DNA of 64,000 nucleotides from Leifsonia sp. ALI-44-B (GTDB lineage Bacteria; Actinomycetota; Actinomycetes; Actinomycetales; Microbacteriaceae), in the NCBI RefSeq assembly GCF_001984125.1, contig NZ_MTQL01000006.1, positions 1,116,001 to 1,180,000 on the forward strand, read 5' to 3'. A program made the translations under genes and the position numbers. This document shows positions 27,866 through 36,243 of the stretch, one piece after another. Within the stretch, counting starts at the first letter, position 1. The number at the start of each line of letters is the position of its first letter. A model generated the notes under the pieces. It was not told the origin of the DNA, searched no databases, and saw only the letters and a list, made by a program, of their open reading frames with translations.

Positions 27866-28657
27866 TCACTCCGCGTCGGGGACGCGCTGCCAGGACGGTT
27901 TGTTCTCGAACGTGTGCCGGTAGTAGTCGGTCAGGGTGAGGGCGGATGCCGCGGCCTCATCGAGAACCACGACCGCCCGCGGGTGGAACTGCAGAACCGA
28001 GCCCGGGCACATCGCGCTCACGGCACCCTCGACCATGGCCGCAACGGCCCGCGCCTTTCCGTCGCCCTGTGCCACCAGCACGGCCTCGCGCGATTCGAGG
28101 ATGGTTCCGAGCCCCTGCGTCAGGCAGTGCGTCGGCACGTCGGCGGGGTCGTCGAAGAAACGCGCGTTGTCGGCGCGCGTCTGCGGCGCGAGCGTCTTCA
28201 GCCGGGTCCGTGATGCGAAGGACGAGGTCGGCTCATTGAAACCGATGTGGCCGTTCGAGCCGATGCCGAGGATCTGCAGGTCGATACCGCCCGCGTCGGC
28301 AATGGCGCGCTCATAGTCCCGGGCCGCCTGCTCGAGGTCGGCCGCGCGCCCGTCGGGCACCCGCACGTTCTCGGGCCGCAGGCCGAGAGGCTCGACCACC
28401 TGCGAGCGGATGACCCGGGCGTAACTCTCGGGGTGCGTGTCGCTGATGCCCACATACTCGTCGAGCGCGAAGCCGCGCACCCCCGAGAAGTCGAGGCCGC
28501 GTGCAACAGCTCCGGTTAGCTCGGCGTAGATCGCCGTGGGCGACGAACCCGTGGCGAGGCCCCAGACGAGGGCCGGCCGGGCGCGAACACGCGCTTCGAC
28601 GAGGCGCGCGGCATACCGGCCTACATCGGCGGGGGTGGGGAGGATGACTATTTCCAC
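27866..28657 (-). CDS. nagB: Glucosamine-6-phosphate deaminase
   Basis: 263 residues starting at GTG with GGAGTCTCACC upstream. Converts glucosamine-6-P to fructose-6-P and ammonia. Motifs: LATGSSPTAIYAEL near residue 34 (phosphate loop), FALDEYVGIS near 62 with the catalytic Asp, LGIGSNGHIGFNEP near 130 with the His-Glu pair. Last gene of the amino-sugar operon, 65 bases after the ROK kinase. The usual C-terminal allosteric region of E. coli NagB appears reduced, as in other short Gram-positive types. Confidence 0.96.
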   Translation of the reverse strand: MEIVILPTPADVGRYAARLVEARVRARPALVWGLATGSSPTAIYAELTGAVARGLDFSGVRGFALDEYVGISDTHPESYARVIRSQVVEPLGLRPENVRVPDGRAADLEQAARDYERAIADAGGIDLQILGIGSNGHIGFNEPTSSFASRTRLKTLAPQTRADNARFFDDPADVPTHCLTQGLGTILESREAVLVAQGDGKARAVAAMVEGAVSAMCPGSVLQFHPRAVVVLDEAAASALTLTDYYRHTFENKPSWQRVPDAE

Positions 28658-28722
28658 GGTGAGACTCCAGGCGTGAGGTTCGGGACTGGCTGGGCAGGTG
28701 GCGGGGCGGCGGTCGGAGGCCG

Positions 28723-29760
28723 CTACGCGACCGTCGCCACGCTCTCGGTCGGGATGCTCGCTCCAGAGATGCTCGCGTCAGGGCCGCTCGAGTCCGCGAT
28801 GCTCGCGTCGGCGCCTCTCGAGTCCGCGATGCTCGCGTCGGGGATTCCGACGAGGGCTGCTCCGACCGCCGCCGCGGGGAACGCGTCCGGGATGAAGCGC
28901 ATGCGGGACGCCAGATCGAGCGACGCCAGGAACGGCGAGCGCTCCCCCCATCCGGCGAACACCTCAACGACATCGTCGCGCAGCCGATCACCCAGCGCCG
29001 TCAGGCCACCCCCGACCACGACGTCCTCGACATCGACCGTGAGCACGAGCACGCGCACGGCGTTGGCCACGCCCTGCGCCAGACTGCCGCGCACCCGGCG
29101 GGCGTCGGAGTTGCCCTGGTCGGCGCGGTCGAAGAGGTCGAGGGGCGGGACCGGATGCGACGTCGGCCACTGCCGGGCGATCGCCGACCCCGAGGCGACG
29201 GTCTCGAGGCATCCGCGCTGACCGCATTTGCAGAGCACGCCCGCGGGGTCGACCACGATGTGCCCGATCTCGCCCGCCGTGCCGCGGGAGCCGCGCCAGA
29301 GCCGACCGCCGATGACGATGCCGGCGGCGAGACCCGTTCCGAGGTTGAGGTAGGCCATGGACTGCGCCGAATCGTCGTCTCGCGTCGCGCTATCGCCGCT
29401 CAGCAGGTGGAACGCGCCGAGGGCGGCCGCCTTGACGTCGTTCTCGATGCTGACGGGTGCGCCGATGACGGCCGAGAGCTCCCGGCCGAGCTCGAGCTCT
29501 TCGACGTCGAGGTTGACGGCGTGCTGCACGCGTCCGGCCCGCCGGTCGACCTGACCCGGGATGCCCACGCCGATCGACGCCACCTCGTGCGGCGCCAGGC
29601 CGGCCAACGCGGCCAATTCGGTGACGCCCCGCACGGCCGTCGCGACGACCTGCTCGGGGCCGCGACCGGTGGCGAAGCGGCGGCGTTCGATGACCGTGCC
29701 CGCCTCGTCGATGACGACGGCGTCGGTTTTGGTGCCGCCGATGTCGAGGCCGATCCTCAT
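28723..29760 (-). CDS. ROK-family sugar kinase, probable N-acetylglucosamine kinase
   Basis: 345 residues. ATP loop DIGGTKTDAVV at residues 5-15, ROK zinc site GHIVVDPAGVLCKCGQRGC near residue 165-185, and the family NDVKAAALGA motif near 112 that carries an active-site Asp. Cotranslated after the hexosaminidase (ATGA overlap) and followed by nagB, so phosphorylation of imported GlcNAc is the natural role. No helix-turn-helix is present, so it is an enzyme, not a repressor. The last 35 residues are an odd repeat tail (DASIADS units) encoded by 30-bp tandem repeats. Glucose or another hexose as substrate cannot be excluded. Confidence 0.88.
   Translation of the reverse strand: MRIGLDIGGTKTDAVVIDEAGTVIERRRFATGRGPEQVVATAVRGVTELAALAGLAPHEVASIGVGIPGQVDRRAGRVQHAVNLDVEELELGRELSAVIGAPVSIENDVKAAALGAFHLLSGDSATRDDDSAQSMAYLNLGTGLAAGIVIGGRLWRGSRGTAGEIGHIVVDPAGVLCKCGQRGCLETVASGSAIARQWPTSHPVPPLDLFDRADQGNSDARRVRGSLAQGVANAVRVLVLTVDVEDVVVGGGLTALGDRLRDDVVEVFAGWGERSPFLASLDLASRMRFIPDAFPAAAVGAALVGIPDASIADSRGADASIADSSGPDASISGASIPTESVATVA
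28753..28842 (-). repeat. 30-bp tandem repeats encoding the kinase C-terminal tail
   Basis: GATGCTCGCGTC recurs at 28768, 28798 and 28828, with a shorter 15-bp copy at 28753. Being multiples of three they keep frame and encode ten-residue DASIADS-type units. Confidence 0.9.
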
Positions 29761-31529
29761 GCCGACTCCCCCACGATCAGGTCGAGCAGGGCGTCGCCCG
29801 CGAGGCGCGACGCACCCCAGGTGGCGACGTCGGCGTAGCTCAGGGCCGGGTCGGGCCAGCCCATGTCGATGACGACGACATCGTCACCGCGGTCGGCGCG
29901 CAGGGCGTCGATGGCGGCCACGGCGGCGGCACGACGATGGATGTCCTTGCCGACGACCAGCACCACGCCTGCGCCGGTCGCGCTCGCGTCGAACGAGCCC
30001 TGCTCGGGGATGGTCGCGGCGGGGGCCGCGGAGAAGCGCTGGGCGCGCTCGAGGGCGGCAGCCGAGTTGGAGGCCGGGGCGGGCGCCGAGTCGGCCGCGA
30101 ACGCGAGGTCGGAGGGGAATGTGGGCGCCGGGTCGGCCGCGGATGCGGGGTCGGAGGCGGATACTAAGTCGGCGGCGGATGTGGATTCGGCGGCGAAGCC
30201 CACGGCCGCGAACGGCCCCCAGGGCGATGCGCCCACGGCGATATTGGCGACGCTCTCGACCGTGACGACCGTGAACGACTCACCCCCGCGCGTGCGGGCG
30301 AGCCCACGGGTGGCCCGATCGTTGACGTCGAAGACCGAACGCACGCGAGCACGCTCCTCAGCGGTGCCGAGCCGCGTGGACGTTGCGTCGGTCGCGGTCC
30401 CGGTCCCGGGCGAGGTCGCCGCTTCGGAGCTCACGTCGCTGAGGCCCGCGGCAACCGAAGCGTCACCCGCAGAAACGCGAGCCTCTGCCGTGCGCTCCGC
30501 CAACCAGGCCACACGAGCGGATGCCTCAGCCACACGCTCGGCCGACAGCCGCCCCTCCTCGACCGCACGCAGCACGTGCTCGAGGATCTCGCCGATCTCG
30601 GCATCCGAGTTGTCGGTGCCGATGCACAGCAGGTCGCAGCCTGCCCCAAGCGCCCGGACGGCAGCTTCGGGGATGCCGATCTCGCCCGACGCGCCCACCA
30701 TGTCGAGCGCATCCGACACGATGACGCCCGTGAAACCGAGCTCACCGCGCAAGATTCCCTCGAGGATGGGCGCGGAGAACGTGGCCGGGTTCCGCTCGTC
30801 GACCGCCGGCACGAGGATGTGCGACGTCATCACCGTGAGCGTGCCCGCGTCGACGGCCGCCCGGAACGGCTCCAGCTCGCGCGAACGCAGCGTCGCGGCA
30901 TCCACGTCGATCACGGGGAGCGCCAGATGCGAATCGGAGGACGTGTCGCCGTGCCCCGGAAAATGCTTGGCGCACGCGGCGACGCCCGCCGACTGCACGC
31001 CGCGCGTCCAGGCCGCCGAGTGCCGCGCCACGAGGGCCTCGTCGGCGCCGAAACTGCGCACGCCGATCACGGGGTTGAGCGGGTTGGAGTTGACGTCGAC
31101 ATCCGGCGCGAAGGTGAGGGTGCATCCCGTTTCGGCGAGCTCCTCCCCCACGCGGTGCGCCACGGCATACGTGTAGTCGAGGTCATCCAGGCGCCCGAGG
31201 ATGGCGTTGCCGGGGTAGGGGGAACCCTCGAGGTGATGCACGCGGGTGACATCCCCGCCCTCTTCGTCGATCGCGATGACGACGTCGGGGTGGGCGCGCG
31301 CGAGGGATGCCGTGAGCGCGGCCAGCTGTGACCGCGAGGCGACATTTGGCCCGAACAGGCAGACCGCCCCGAGCCCCTGCTCGAGCCGGGCCTCGACCCA
31401 GGCGGGCGGGGTCGTGCCCACGAAACCGGGCATGAGGGTCGACAGAACCTGCCGCGACAGCTCGGCGGCCGACGGAGAGGGAGCGGGACTCGACGCGGCG
31501 ACGCCGCCCGAGGTGACGGTGCCGGTCAT
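29757..31529 (-). CDS. Glycoside hydrolase family 3 beta-N-acetylhexosaminidase
   Basis: 590 residues. GH3 (NagZ-type) barrel at residues 25-350: IDEEGGDVTR near 92, the KHFPGHGDT His-Asp loop near 188, characteristic of NagZ acid/base catalysis, and the nucleophile in VIVSDALDM near 271. There is no signal peptide, so it should act on imported GlcNAc disaccharides or muropeptides in the cytosol. The region after 350 includes a degenerate Ala/Asp/Ser/Pro linker (about residues 445-500) and then a second globular part with VVLVVGKDIHRRAAAV, like the C-terminal domain of longer GH3 enzymes. Overlaps both neighbours by four bases. Confidence 0.9.
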   Translation of the reverse strand: MTGTVTSGGVAASSPAPSPSAAELSRQVLSTLMPGFVGTTPPAWVEARLEQGLGAVCLFGPNVASRSQLAALTASLARAHPDVVIAIDEEGGDVTRVHHLEGSPYPGNAILGRLDDLDYTYAVAHRVGEELAETGCTLTFAPDVDVNSNPLNPVIGVRSFGADEALVARHSAAWTRGVQSAGVAACAKHFPGHGDTSSDSHLALPVIDVDAATLRSRELEPFRAAVDAGTLTVMTSHILVPAVDERNPATFSAPILEGILRGELGFTGVIVSDALDMVGASGEIGIPEAAVRALGAGCDLLCIGTDNSDAEIGEILEHVLRAVEEGRLSAERVAEASARVAWLAERTAEARVSAGDASVAAGLSDVSSEAATSPGTGTATDATSTRLGTAEERARVRSVFDVNDRATRGLARTRGGESFTVVTVESVANIAVGASPWGPFAAVGFAAESTSAADLVSASDPASAADPAPTFPSDLAFAADSAPAPASNSAAALERAQRFSAAPAATIPEQGSFDASATGAGVVLVVGKDIHRRAAAVAAIDALRADRGDDVVVIDMGWPDPALSYADVATWGASRLAGDALLDLIVGESA

Positions 31530-32497
31530 CCCTTCACCGCCCCCGACACGAGGCCGCCCGTCATGCGACCCTGCACGATCAGGAAGAAGATCATGACGGG
31601 GATGGCGAGCAGCGTCGACCCGGCCATGATGGCGGCCCAGTCGGTGGCCTGCGTGGCCTGCTGGAAGGTGCGCAGCCAGATCGGGAGCGTGAAGGCATCC
31701 GGTCGCTGCATGATGATGTTGGCCATGGTGAATTCGTTCCAGGCTTGGATGAACGCGAAGATGCCGGTCGAGACCAACCCCGGCGCGAGGAGCGGGAAGG
31801 TGATGCGCCAGAAGGCCTGGCTGCGGCTGCATCCGTCGATCATGGCGGCCTCTTCGAGGTCGGCCGGCACACCCGCGACGAAACCGCGCAGGGTCCAGAT
31901 GGTGAACGGGAGCACGCCCGAGAGGTAGACGATCGTGAGGCCGATGATGGTGTTGAGCGCCTGCCAGCTGTCGATCATGCCGAAGATGGTGAACATCATG
32001 GCCTCGCCCGGGATCATCTGCACGATGAGGATGGCGACGACGAATTGGCGGCGGCCCGTGAAGCGAAACCGCGAGACCGCGAGCGCGCCGAGGAAGGCGA
32101 AGACGAGGCAGATCGCGAGGGTCAGGAGCGTGACGGCGATCGACACCATGAACGACGTGGGAAAGTTGCCGCGATCGGGGCGAGCAGGCTCGAACAACAC
32201 CGTGAGGTAGGCGCGAATGGTGGGCTCGCCCGGGAAGAAGCTCGGCGTCGGCGAGACAATGTCGCGGTTCGGCTTGAGGCTCGTCGACACCATCCAATAG
32301 ACGGGGAAGACCGAGCAGACGAAGACGATGACGGCCGTGATCGAGAGCACCGTCTTCGTGAGGCGGGCTCGGGCGCGATAGCCGTTGTTGCTGCGGTTGA
32401 TGGGTTTGTGCGGCACCGTGCGGTTGCTGGTGCTCACGGCGGGCACGGCGTCTTCGATCGGTTCGGCGTCGCCCGTGATCGACGAGTTCAGGCTCAT
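31526..32497 (-). CDS. ABC sugar transporter permease (MalG type)
   Basis: 323 residues, six membrane helices after a 45-residue polar N-terminus. The EAA loop contacting the ATPase is DLEEAAMIDGCSRSQAFWRI near residue 218. Family: carbohydrate uptake transporter 1, inner permease of the G type. Coupled by ATGA overlaps to the partner permease and to the hexosaminidase. Part of an oligosaccharide importer, probably for GlcNAc or chitobiose. Confidence 0.93.
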   Translation of the reverse strand: MSLNSSITGDAEPIEDAVPAVSTSNRTVPHKPINRSNNGYRARARLTKTVLSITAVIVFVCSVFPVYWMVSTSLKPNRDIVSPTPSFFPGEPTIRAYLTVLFEPARPDRGNFPTSFMVSIAVTLLTLAICLVFAFLGALAVSRFRFTGRRQFVVAILIVQMIPGEAMMFTIFGMIDSWQALNTIIGLTIVYLSGVLPFTIWTLRGFVAGVPADLEEAAMIDGCSRSQAFWRITFPLLAPGLVSTGIFAFIQAWNEFTMANIIMQRPDAFTLPIWLRTFQQATQATDWAAIMAGSTLLAIPVMIFFLIVQGRMTGGLVSGAVKG

Positions 32498-33495
32498 ACT
32501 TCTTCCTCTTTCACGGTCTTGCGCACGTAGTAGATCGAGATCAGCAGCATCATGGCGACCATGATGAACGAGACGGCGCCCGCAACCCCGAGGTTGCTGT
32601 TGCCGAGGTGGTAGATGTAGGTGCCGAAGACGTCGGTCTGCGACGAGATGCCACCCATGCCCTGCAGGGCATACACCTGGGTAAAAACGCGCAGGTCCCA
32701 GATCACCTGCAGAATCGTGGTGACCAGCAGGATGCTCTTGAGATAGGGCATGACGATCAGGAAGAAGCGCGTCGGGCCGCCGGCTCCGTCGAGTTGCGCG
32801 GCCTCGAGCACCTCCTCGGGCACCTGCGTCAGGCCGGCATAGACCACGAAGGCGACGAACGGGATGGACTGCCACGTGATGATCACGGTCAACACGGCGA
32901 AGAACGACAACGGGTCGATCAGCCACGAGTGACCGGTGAAGGCATCCGATTGGGTCAGCCAGTTGAGCACGTAGTTGAGCAGGCCGTATTTGGTGTCGAC
33001 GATCCAGCCCCACACGATGGTGGCGCTGAGCGGCGGCATGGCCCACGCGAGCAGCAGACCGACCGACATCAGCAGGCGGAAGAACTTGTTGAGCTTCGTC
33101 ATCATGACGGCGAGCAGGATGCCGATGCCCATCGTGAGCACGACGAGAACAGCCGCGAGCCCGAAGCTGCGGCCGGCCACGGCCCAGAACTCGGGGTCGC
33201 CGAGCGTCGACATGTAGTTGTCGAGGCCGATCCACTCGGGCGGGGCGCCGAAGATCTGCGCCTTGCCGTACTTCTGGAACGAGTTGATGGCGAGGCGCAC
33301 GAGCGGGTAGCCCACCATGACGCCCAGGATGATGATCGACGGGGCGAGCAGCAGCCACGGTGCCGTGGGAAATCGCCGGCGTTTCGACCCGGCGGGCAGA
33401 TCGGATGGTTCGGCGCGGCGGCGTTTCGGGGCGCGGTTGCCGGCCCCCGGATCGGCGTCGGGCGCGGGTGGCGCGGTGACGAGCGAGGTTGTCAT
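32494..33495 (-). CDS. ABC sugar transporter permease (MalF type)
   Basis: 333 residues, six membrane helices, EAA loop EEVLEAAQLDGAGGPTRFFL near residue 235. The N-terminus has a polybasic run (KRRRAEPS, KRRRF) before helix 1. Partner of the downstream permease; no ATP-binding subunit gene is nearby, as in actinobacterial systems that share the MsiK-type ATPase. Confidence 0.93.
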   Translation of the reverse strand: MTTSLVTAPPAPDADPGAGNRAPKRRRAEPSDLPAGSKRRRFPTAPWLLLAPSIIILGVMVGYPLVRLAINSFQKYGKAQIFGAPPEWIGLDNYMSTLGDPEFWAVAGRSFGLAAVLVVLTMGIGILLAVMMTKLNKFFRLLMSVGLLLAWAMPPLSATIVWGWIVDTKYGLLNYVLNWLTQSDAFTGHSWLIDPLSFFAVLTVIITWQSIPFVAFVVYAGLTQVPEEVLEAAQLDGAGGPTRFFLIVMPYLKSILLVTTILQVIWDLRVFTQVYALQGMGGISSQTDVFGTYIYHLGNSNLGVAGAVSFIMVAMMLLISIYYVRKTVKEEEV

Positions 33496-33539
33496 GGGTT
33501 ACTCCCGAGCGAGTGGTGCGAAATCGGTGCGCGGTGCGA

Positions 33540-33569
33540 GGGGGTGGGCGAAGGCATCCGCCCACCCCC
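33540..33569. terminator. Intra-operon hairpin between binding-protein and permease genes
   Basis: GGGGGTGGGCG (33540-33550) and CGCCCACCCCC (33559-33569) pair perfectly across an eight-base loop. Located after the binding-protein stop, it probably attenuates transcription or protects the upstream mRNA, raising binding-protein levels over permeases. Confidence 0.8.
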
Positions 33570-33576
33570 TGCTCGC

Positions 33577-34842
33577 TTAGGAGTTGAGGATCTCTTCGAT
33601 CTTGGCGTCGAGTTCCTTGGCGATCTGTTCGACGTCGCCGCCCTGGGCGATCTTCACGAACGAGTCCTGCAGCACGTTGGAGGCTTCCACGTCGGCCCAC
33701 TTGGGGGCGGCGGGGGTGAGCTTCGAGGCGGCGGCGGCCTCGGCGGCAGCCTTCGTCACGGCGTCATCGGGCAGCGAGGATGCGGCCGACACGAGTCCCG
33801 GGATGAGCCCGTTCTCGGCCATGATCTTCTGGTACTCGGGCGAGACGAGGATCTTGAGCGCGTCGTAGGCCAAGTCCTGGTGCTTCGCCTTCGTGGGAAT
33901 GGCGATGTTCGAGCCCCCGGCGAACGCTGCGGCGGCCTTACCCTCGGTCATGCCGGGCAGGGCGAATGCGGTGGCATCCTTGCCGAACGTGTCGGGGCAG
34001 CCGGGTGCGGTCGGGTCGTCGGCGGCCGTCGCGAGCGAGCCCGCGAACCAGCTGGGTGCCGACAGGTACCCGACCTTGCCCTCGCAGAACGGCACCTGCG
34101 CGTTGGTTTCGTCGCCGTCCTTGGGCGCGGCGCTGGCCTTCTCATAGACGGTCTGCATCTGGGTCAGGCCCTTGATGCCGCCCGCGGAGGAGAAGCCGGC
34201 CGACCAGGTGTCACCGTCCTGCTCGGCGACGAAGCCGCCGTTCTCCCACACGTAGGGAAGCACGTTGTACCAGTCGCGGCCGGGCGCGTAGATGCCCGAG
34301 ACGGTCGGGTCGGCGCTGTGCAGGGCCTCGCCGTTGGCCACGTATTCGTCGAGCGTCGTGGGAACGCCGGCGGTCGCGATCTGGGGCGTGTAGAAGACGA
34401 CGCGGGCGCCGGAGTAATACGGAGCGGCGAAGAACTTCTTGTCATACGTGCCGGCCTCGACGAAACCCGGCAGCAGGTCGTCGCCGCCCAGGTCGTCGAA
34501 TTTGTCGGTCAGGTCGGTGAAGGCGCCGGCCGAGGTGAAGGCGGCGGCCTGCGTGTTTCCGATCTCCACGACGTCGGGGGCGTCGGATCCACTGAGTGCC
34601 GTCGTGTACTTGTCGACGAGACCCGTCCACTGCTGTTCTTCGATGACGAGCGTCGAACCGGGGTTCTCCTTCTCGAATGTCTTCTTCAGGTAGTCACGCG
34701 CGGCGTCGGGGGTGTCTGTTCCGACGAGCCAGACGCGGACTTCCGCCGAGCTGTCCGATGTCGATCCACCGCCGGAGCCGGCGCAACCGGCGAGGGCGAT
34801 CACGGCAACCGTTCCGAGTGCCGCGAGGCTGAGTTTCCTCAT
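33577..34842 (-). CDS. Extracellular sugar-binding lipoprotein of ABC importer
   Basis: 421 residues. Lipoprotein signal peptide with lipobox LAGC (Cys 20) and a Gly/Ser linker, then a family 1 solute-binding protein fold (VRVWLVGTDTPDAARDYLKK; DAPDVVEIGNTQAAAFTSAG near residue 88). Aromatic-rich patches (DWYNVLPYVWENGGF; APSWFAG) fit a sugar-stacking site. In operon with GH3 hexosaminidase, kinase and nagB, so the ligand is likely GlcNAc, chitobiose or a similar amino sugar, as for NgcE/DasA of Streptomyces. Ribosome site AGAAAGGA. Confidence 0.93.
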   Translation of the reverse strand: MRKLSLAALGTVAVIALAGCAGSGGGSTSDSSAEVRVWLVGTDTPDAARDYLKKTFEKENPGSTLVIEEQQWTGLVDKYTTALSGSDAPDVVEIGNTQAAAFTSAGAFTDLTDKFDDLGGDDLLPGFVEAGTYDKKFFAAPYYSGARVVFYTPQIATAGVPTTLDEYVANGEALHSADPTVSGIYAPGRDWYNVLPYVWENGGFVAEQDGDTWSAGFSSAGGIKGLTQMQTVYEKASAAPKDGDETNAQVPFCEGKVGYLSAPSWFAGSLATAADDPTAPGCPDTFGKDATAFALPGMTEGKAAAAFAGGSNIAIPTKAKHQDLAYDALKILVSPEYQKIMAENGLIPGLVSAASSLPDDAVTKAAAEAAAASKLTPAAPKWADVEASNVLQDSFVKIAQGGDVEQIAKELDAKIEEILNS

Positions 34843-34853
34843 CTGAATGTTCC

Positions 34854-34883
34854 TTTCTAGGGCTTTTCAGTTTTTCTAGGGCT
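34854..34883. repeat. Direct repeat in the leader of the binding-protein gene
   Basis: TTTCTAGGGCT occurs at 34854-34864 and 34873-34883, 19 bases apart, in the 60-base gap between the ROK repressor and the binding-protein gene. It could be a regulator site; nothing else shows its role. Confidence 0.5.
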
Positions 34884-34902
34884 GAATGAGTGGGGTTGAG
34901 AG

Positions 34903-36129
34903 CTACGAAACGCCGAGCTGGCCCGAGAGAACCATGACGGCCGCCCCGCGCAGGACGATGTCCTGCCCGAGGGTGGTGAGCCGAAGCGTCAGATCGCCGT
35001 GGAATTCGGCCATCGTCCGGTTTCGGAGGGTCTCGACGGTGGCCTGGGCCAGTGCTCCGTCGAGAAGTTCTTCGGGGCCCGAGAGCACGATCTGCGAGAG
35101 ATCGAGGGCTCCGACCACGGGCGCGAGCGCGATGCCGAGGCGTTCGCCCGCATCCCGCAGCAGCTGATCGATGCGCGCGGCGGCTGCGTCATCGTCGGCC
35201 GAGTCGGCGCGGATGGCCTGGATCTCGGCTTCGAGGCGCGGAATGGCCACCCAGGCTTCGAGGCAGGCCGTCTTGCCGCAGGCGCACAGCGGGCCGCCGT
35301 CGGTGCCGACCGTGACGTGGCCGATCTCGCCTGCCGCGAATCGGCTGCCGTAGATGGCGATCCCGCCGAGCAGCAATCCCGCGCCGACACCGTGCCCGAT
35401 GCGAACGAGCATGAGGTCGCTCTCGGCGTGCCCGAATCCGTGTTCGGCCAGCACGGCCGCGTTGGCGTCGTTCGAGACGATGACGGGGCAGCCGGATGCG
35501 TCGGCCACCCGACGCTGCAACTCGAGGTCGTGCCAGCCCAGGTTCGGCGCGCTGTGCACGATGCCCGCGAGGTCGACGACGCCCGGCGAGGCGATGCCGA
35601 TGCCCAGCACGGGCCGGGTGGATGCCTGCAGCAGGCGTTCGGTCAGCGCGAGCACTTTCTCGACCGCTCGTTCACCGGTGGCACCCTCGAGCGCCACGTC
35701 GATCCGTTCGAGGATCTCGCCGTCGAGGTTCATGACGGCCCCGTGAAAGTCGGAGTAGTCCGACAGGTCGAGCCCGATGATCTGATGCGCTTCGCGGTCG
35801 ATGTCGATGAGCGTGGCGGGTTTGCCCGGGCGCACGCCTTCGCGCTGTCCCCGTTCGGCGATGAGACCGTCGGTGATGAGTTCGGCGACGAGATCGGAGA
35901 CGGTCACACGGGTCAAGCCGGTTTCGCGCGAGACATCCGCTCGGCTCATGGCGCCGGCCCCGTAGAGGGTCTGCAAGACGAGAGCCCGGTTGTGGTTGCG
36001 GGCGTGTTCGGGGAGCACTTTCGCGCTCGGCCGGAGCCGCCGACCGGGCAGATAAGCCGAGGTCTGGGCGGTATTCGGGTGCGCGGCGTCCAGGGTGGAA
36101 GAGCCGCGCTGCACTTCCGATGCAGTCAT
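34903..36129 (-). CDS. ROK-family transcriptional repressor
   Basis: 408 residues. N-terminal winged helix-turn-helix (NRALVLQTLYGAGAMSRADV to LVAELITDGLI, residues 47-90), then the ROK sugar-binding domain with LDLSDYSDFHGAV near 115, a NDANAAVLAEHG motif near 220 and the zinc motif GPLCACGKTACLEAW near 270. The catalytic ATP loop is lost (LDLSDYS in place of DxGGT), fitting a regulator. First gene before the importer operon, so a NagC/XylR-type response to amino sugars is expected. A 19-bp inverted repeat lies right before its ATG, suggesting autoregulation. No Shine-Dalgarno is seen; TTTACT seven bases before the ATG may make a leaderless start. Confidence 0.92.
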   Translation of the reverse strand: MTASEVQRGSSTLDAAHPNTAQTSAYLPGRRLRPSAKVLPEHARNHNRALVLQTLYGAGAMSRADVSRETGLTRVTVSDLVAELITDGLIAERGQREGVRPGKPATLIDIDREAHQIIGLDLSDYSDFHGAVMNLDGEILERIDVALEGATGERAVEKVLALTERLLQASTRPVLGIGIASPGVVDLAGIVHSAPNLGWHDLELQRRVADASGCPVIVSNDANAAVLAEHGFGHAESDLMLVRIGHGVGAGLLLGGIAIYGSRFAAGEIGHVTVGTDGGPLCACGKTACLEAWVAIPRLEAEIQAIRADSADDDAAAARIDQLLRDAGERLGIALAPVVGALDLSQIVLSGPEELLDGALAQATVETLRNRTMAEFHGDLTLRLTTLGQDIVLRGAAVMVLSGQLGVS

Positions 36130-36133
36130 GTTT

Positions 36134-36152
36134 GTTAGTAAAGCTTACGAAC
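36134..36152. promoter_or_regulatory. Candidate ROK operator upstream of the repressor gene
   Basis: GTTAGTAA-AGC-TTACGAAC: the eight-base arms match in seven positions. It lies five bases before the repressor ATG and overlaps the likely -10 region. The half-site resembles XylR-type ROK operators (TTAGTTTGTT). Confidence 0.6.
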
Positions 36153-36243
36153 TAATGTCTGGCAAGCAATTCATCTCAGATGGGTGCCCTGTTTACCAGA
36201 CCGTTACATTTTGTGAGGGTGGTTAACAAACACGAAACGCGGC

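Noticed and set aside
28723-29760. ROK kinase considered as a repressor
   Set aside because: It lacks an N-terminal helix-turn-helix and keeps the DIGGTK ATP loop, so it is an enzyme.
33540-33569. Hairpin considered as the end of the transporter operon
   Set aside because: The permease genes downstream have no promoter-like gap of their own and the hairpin follows the binding-protein gene, where attenuating hairpins are usual.
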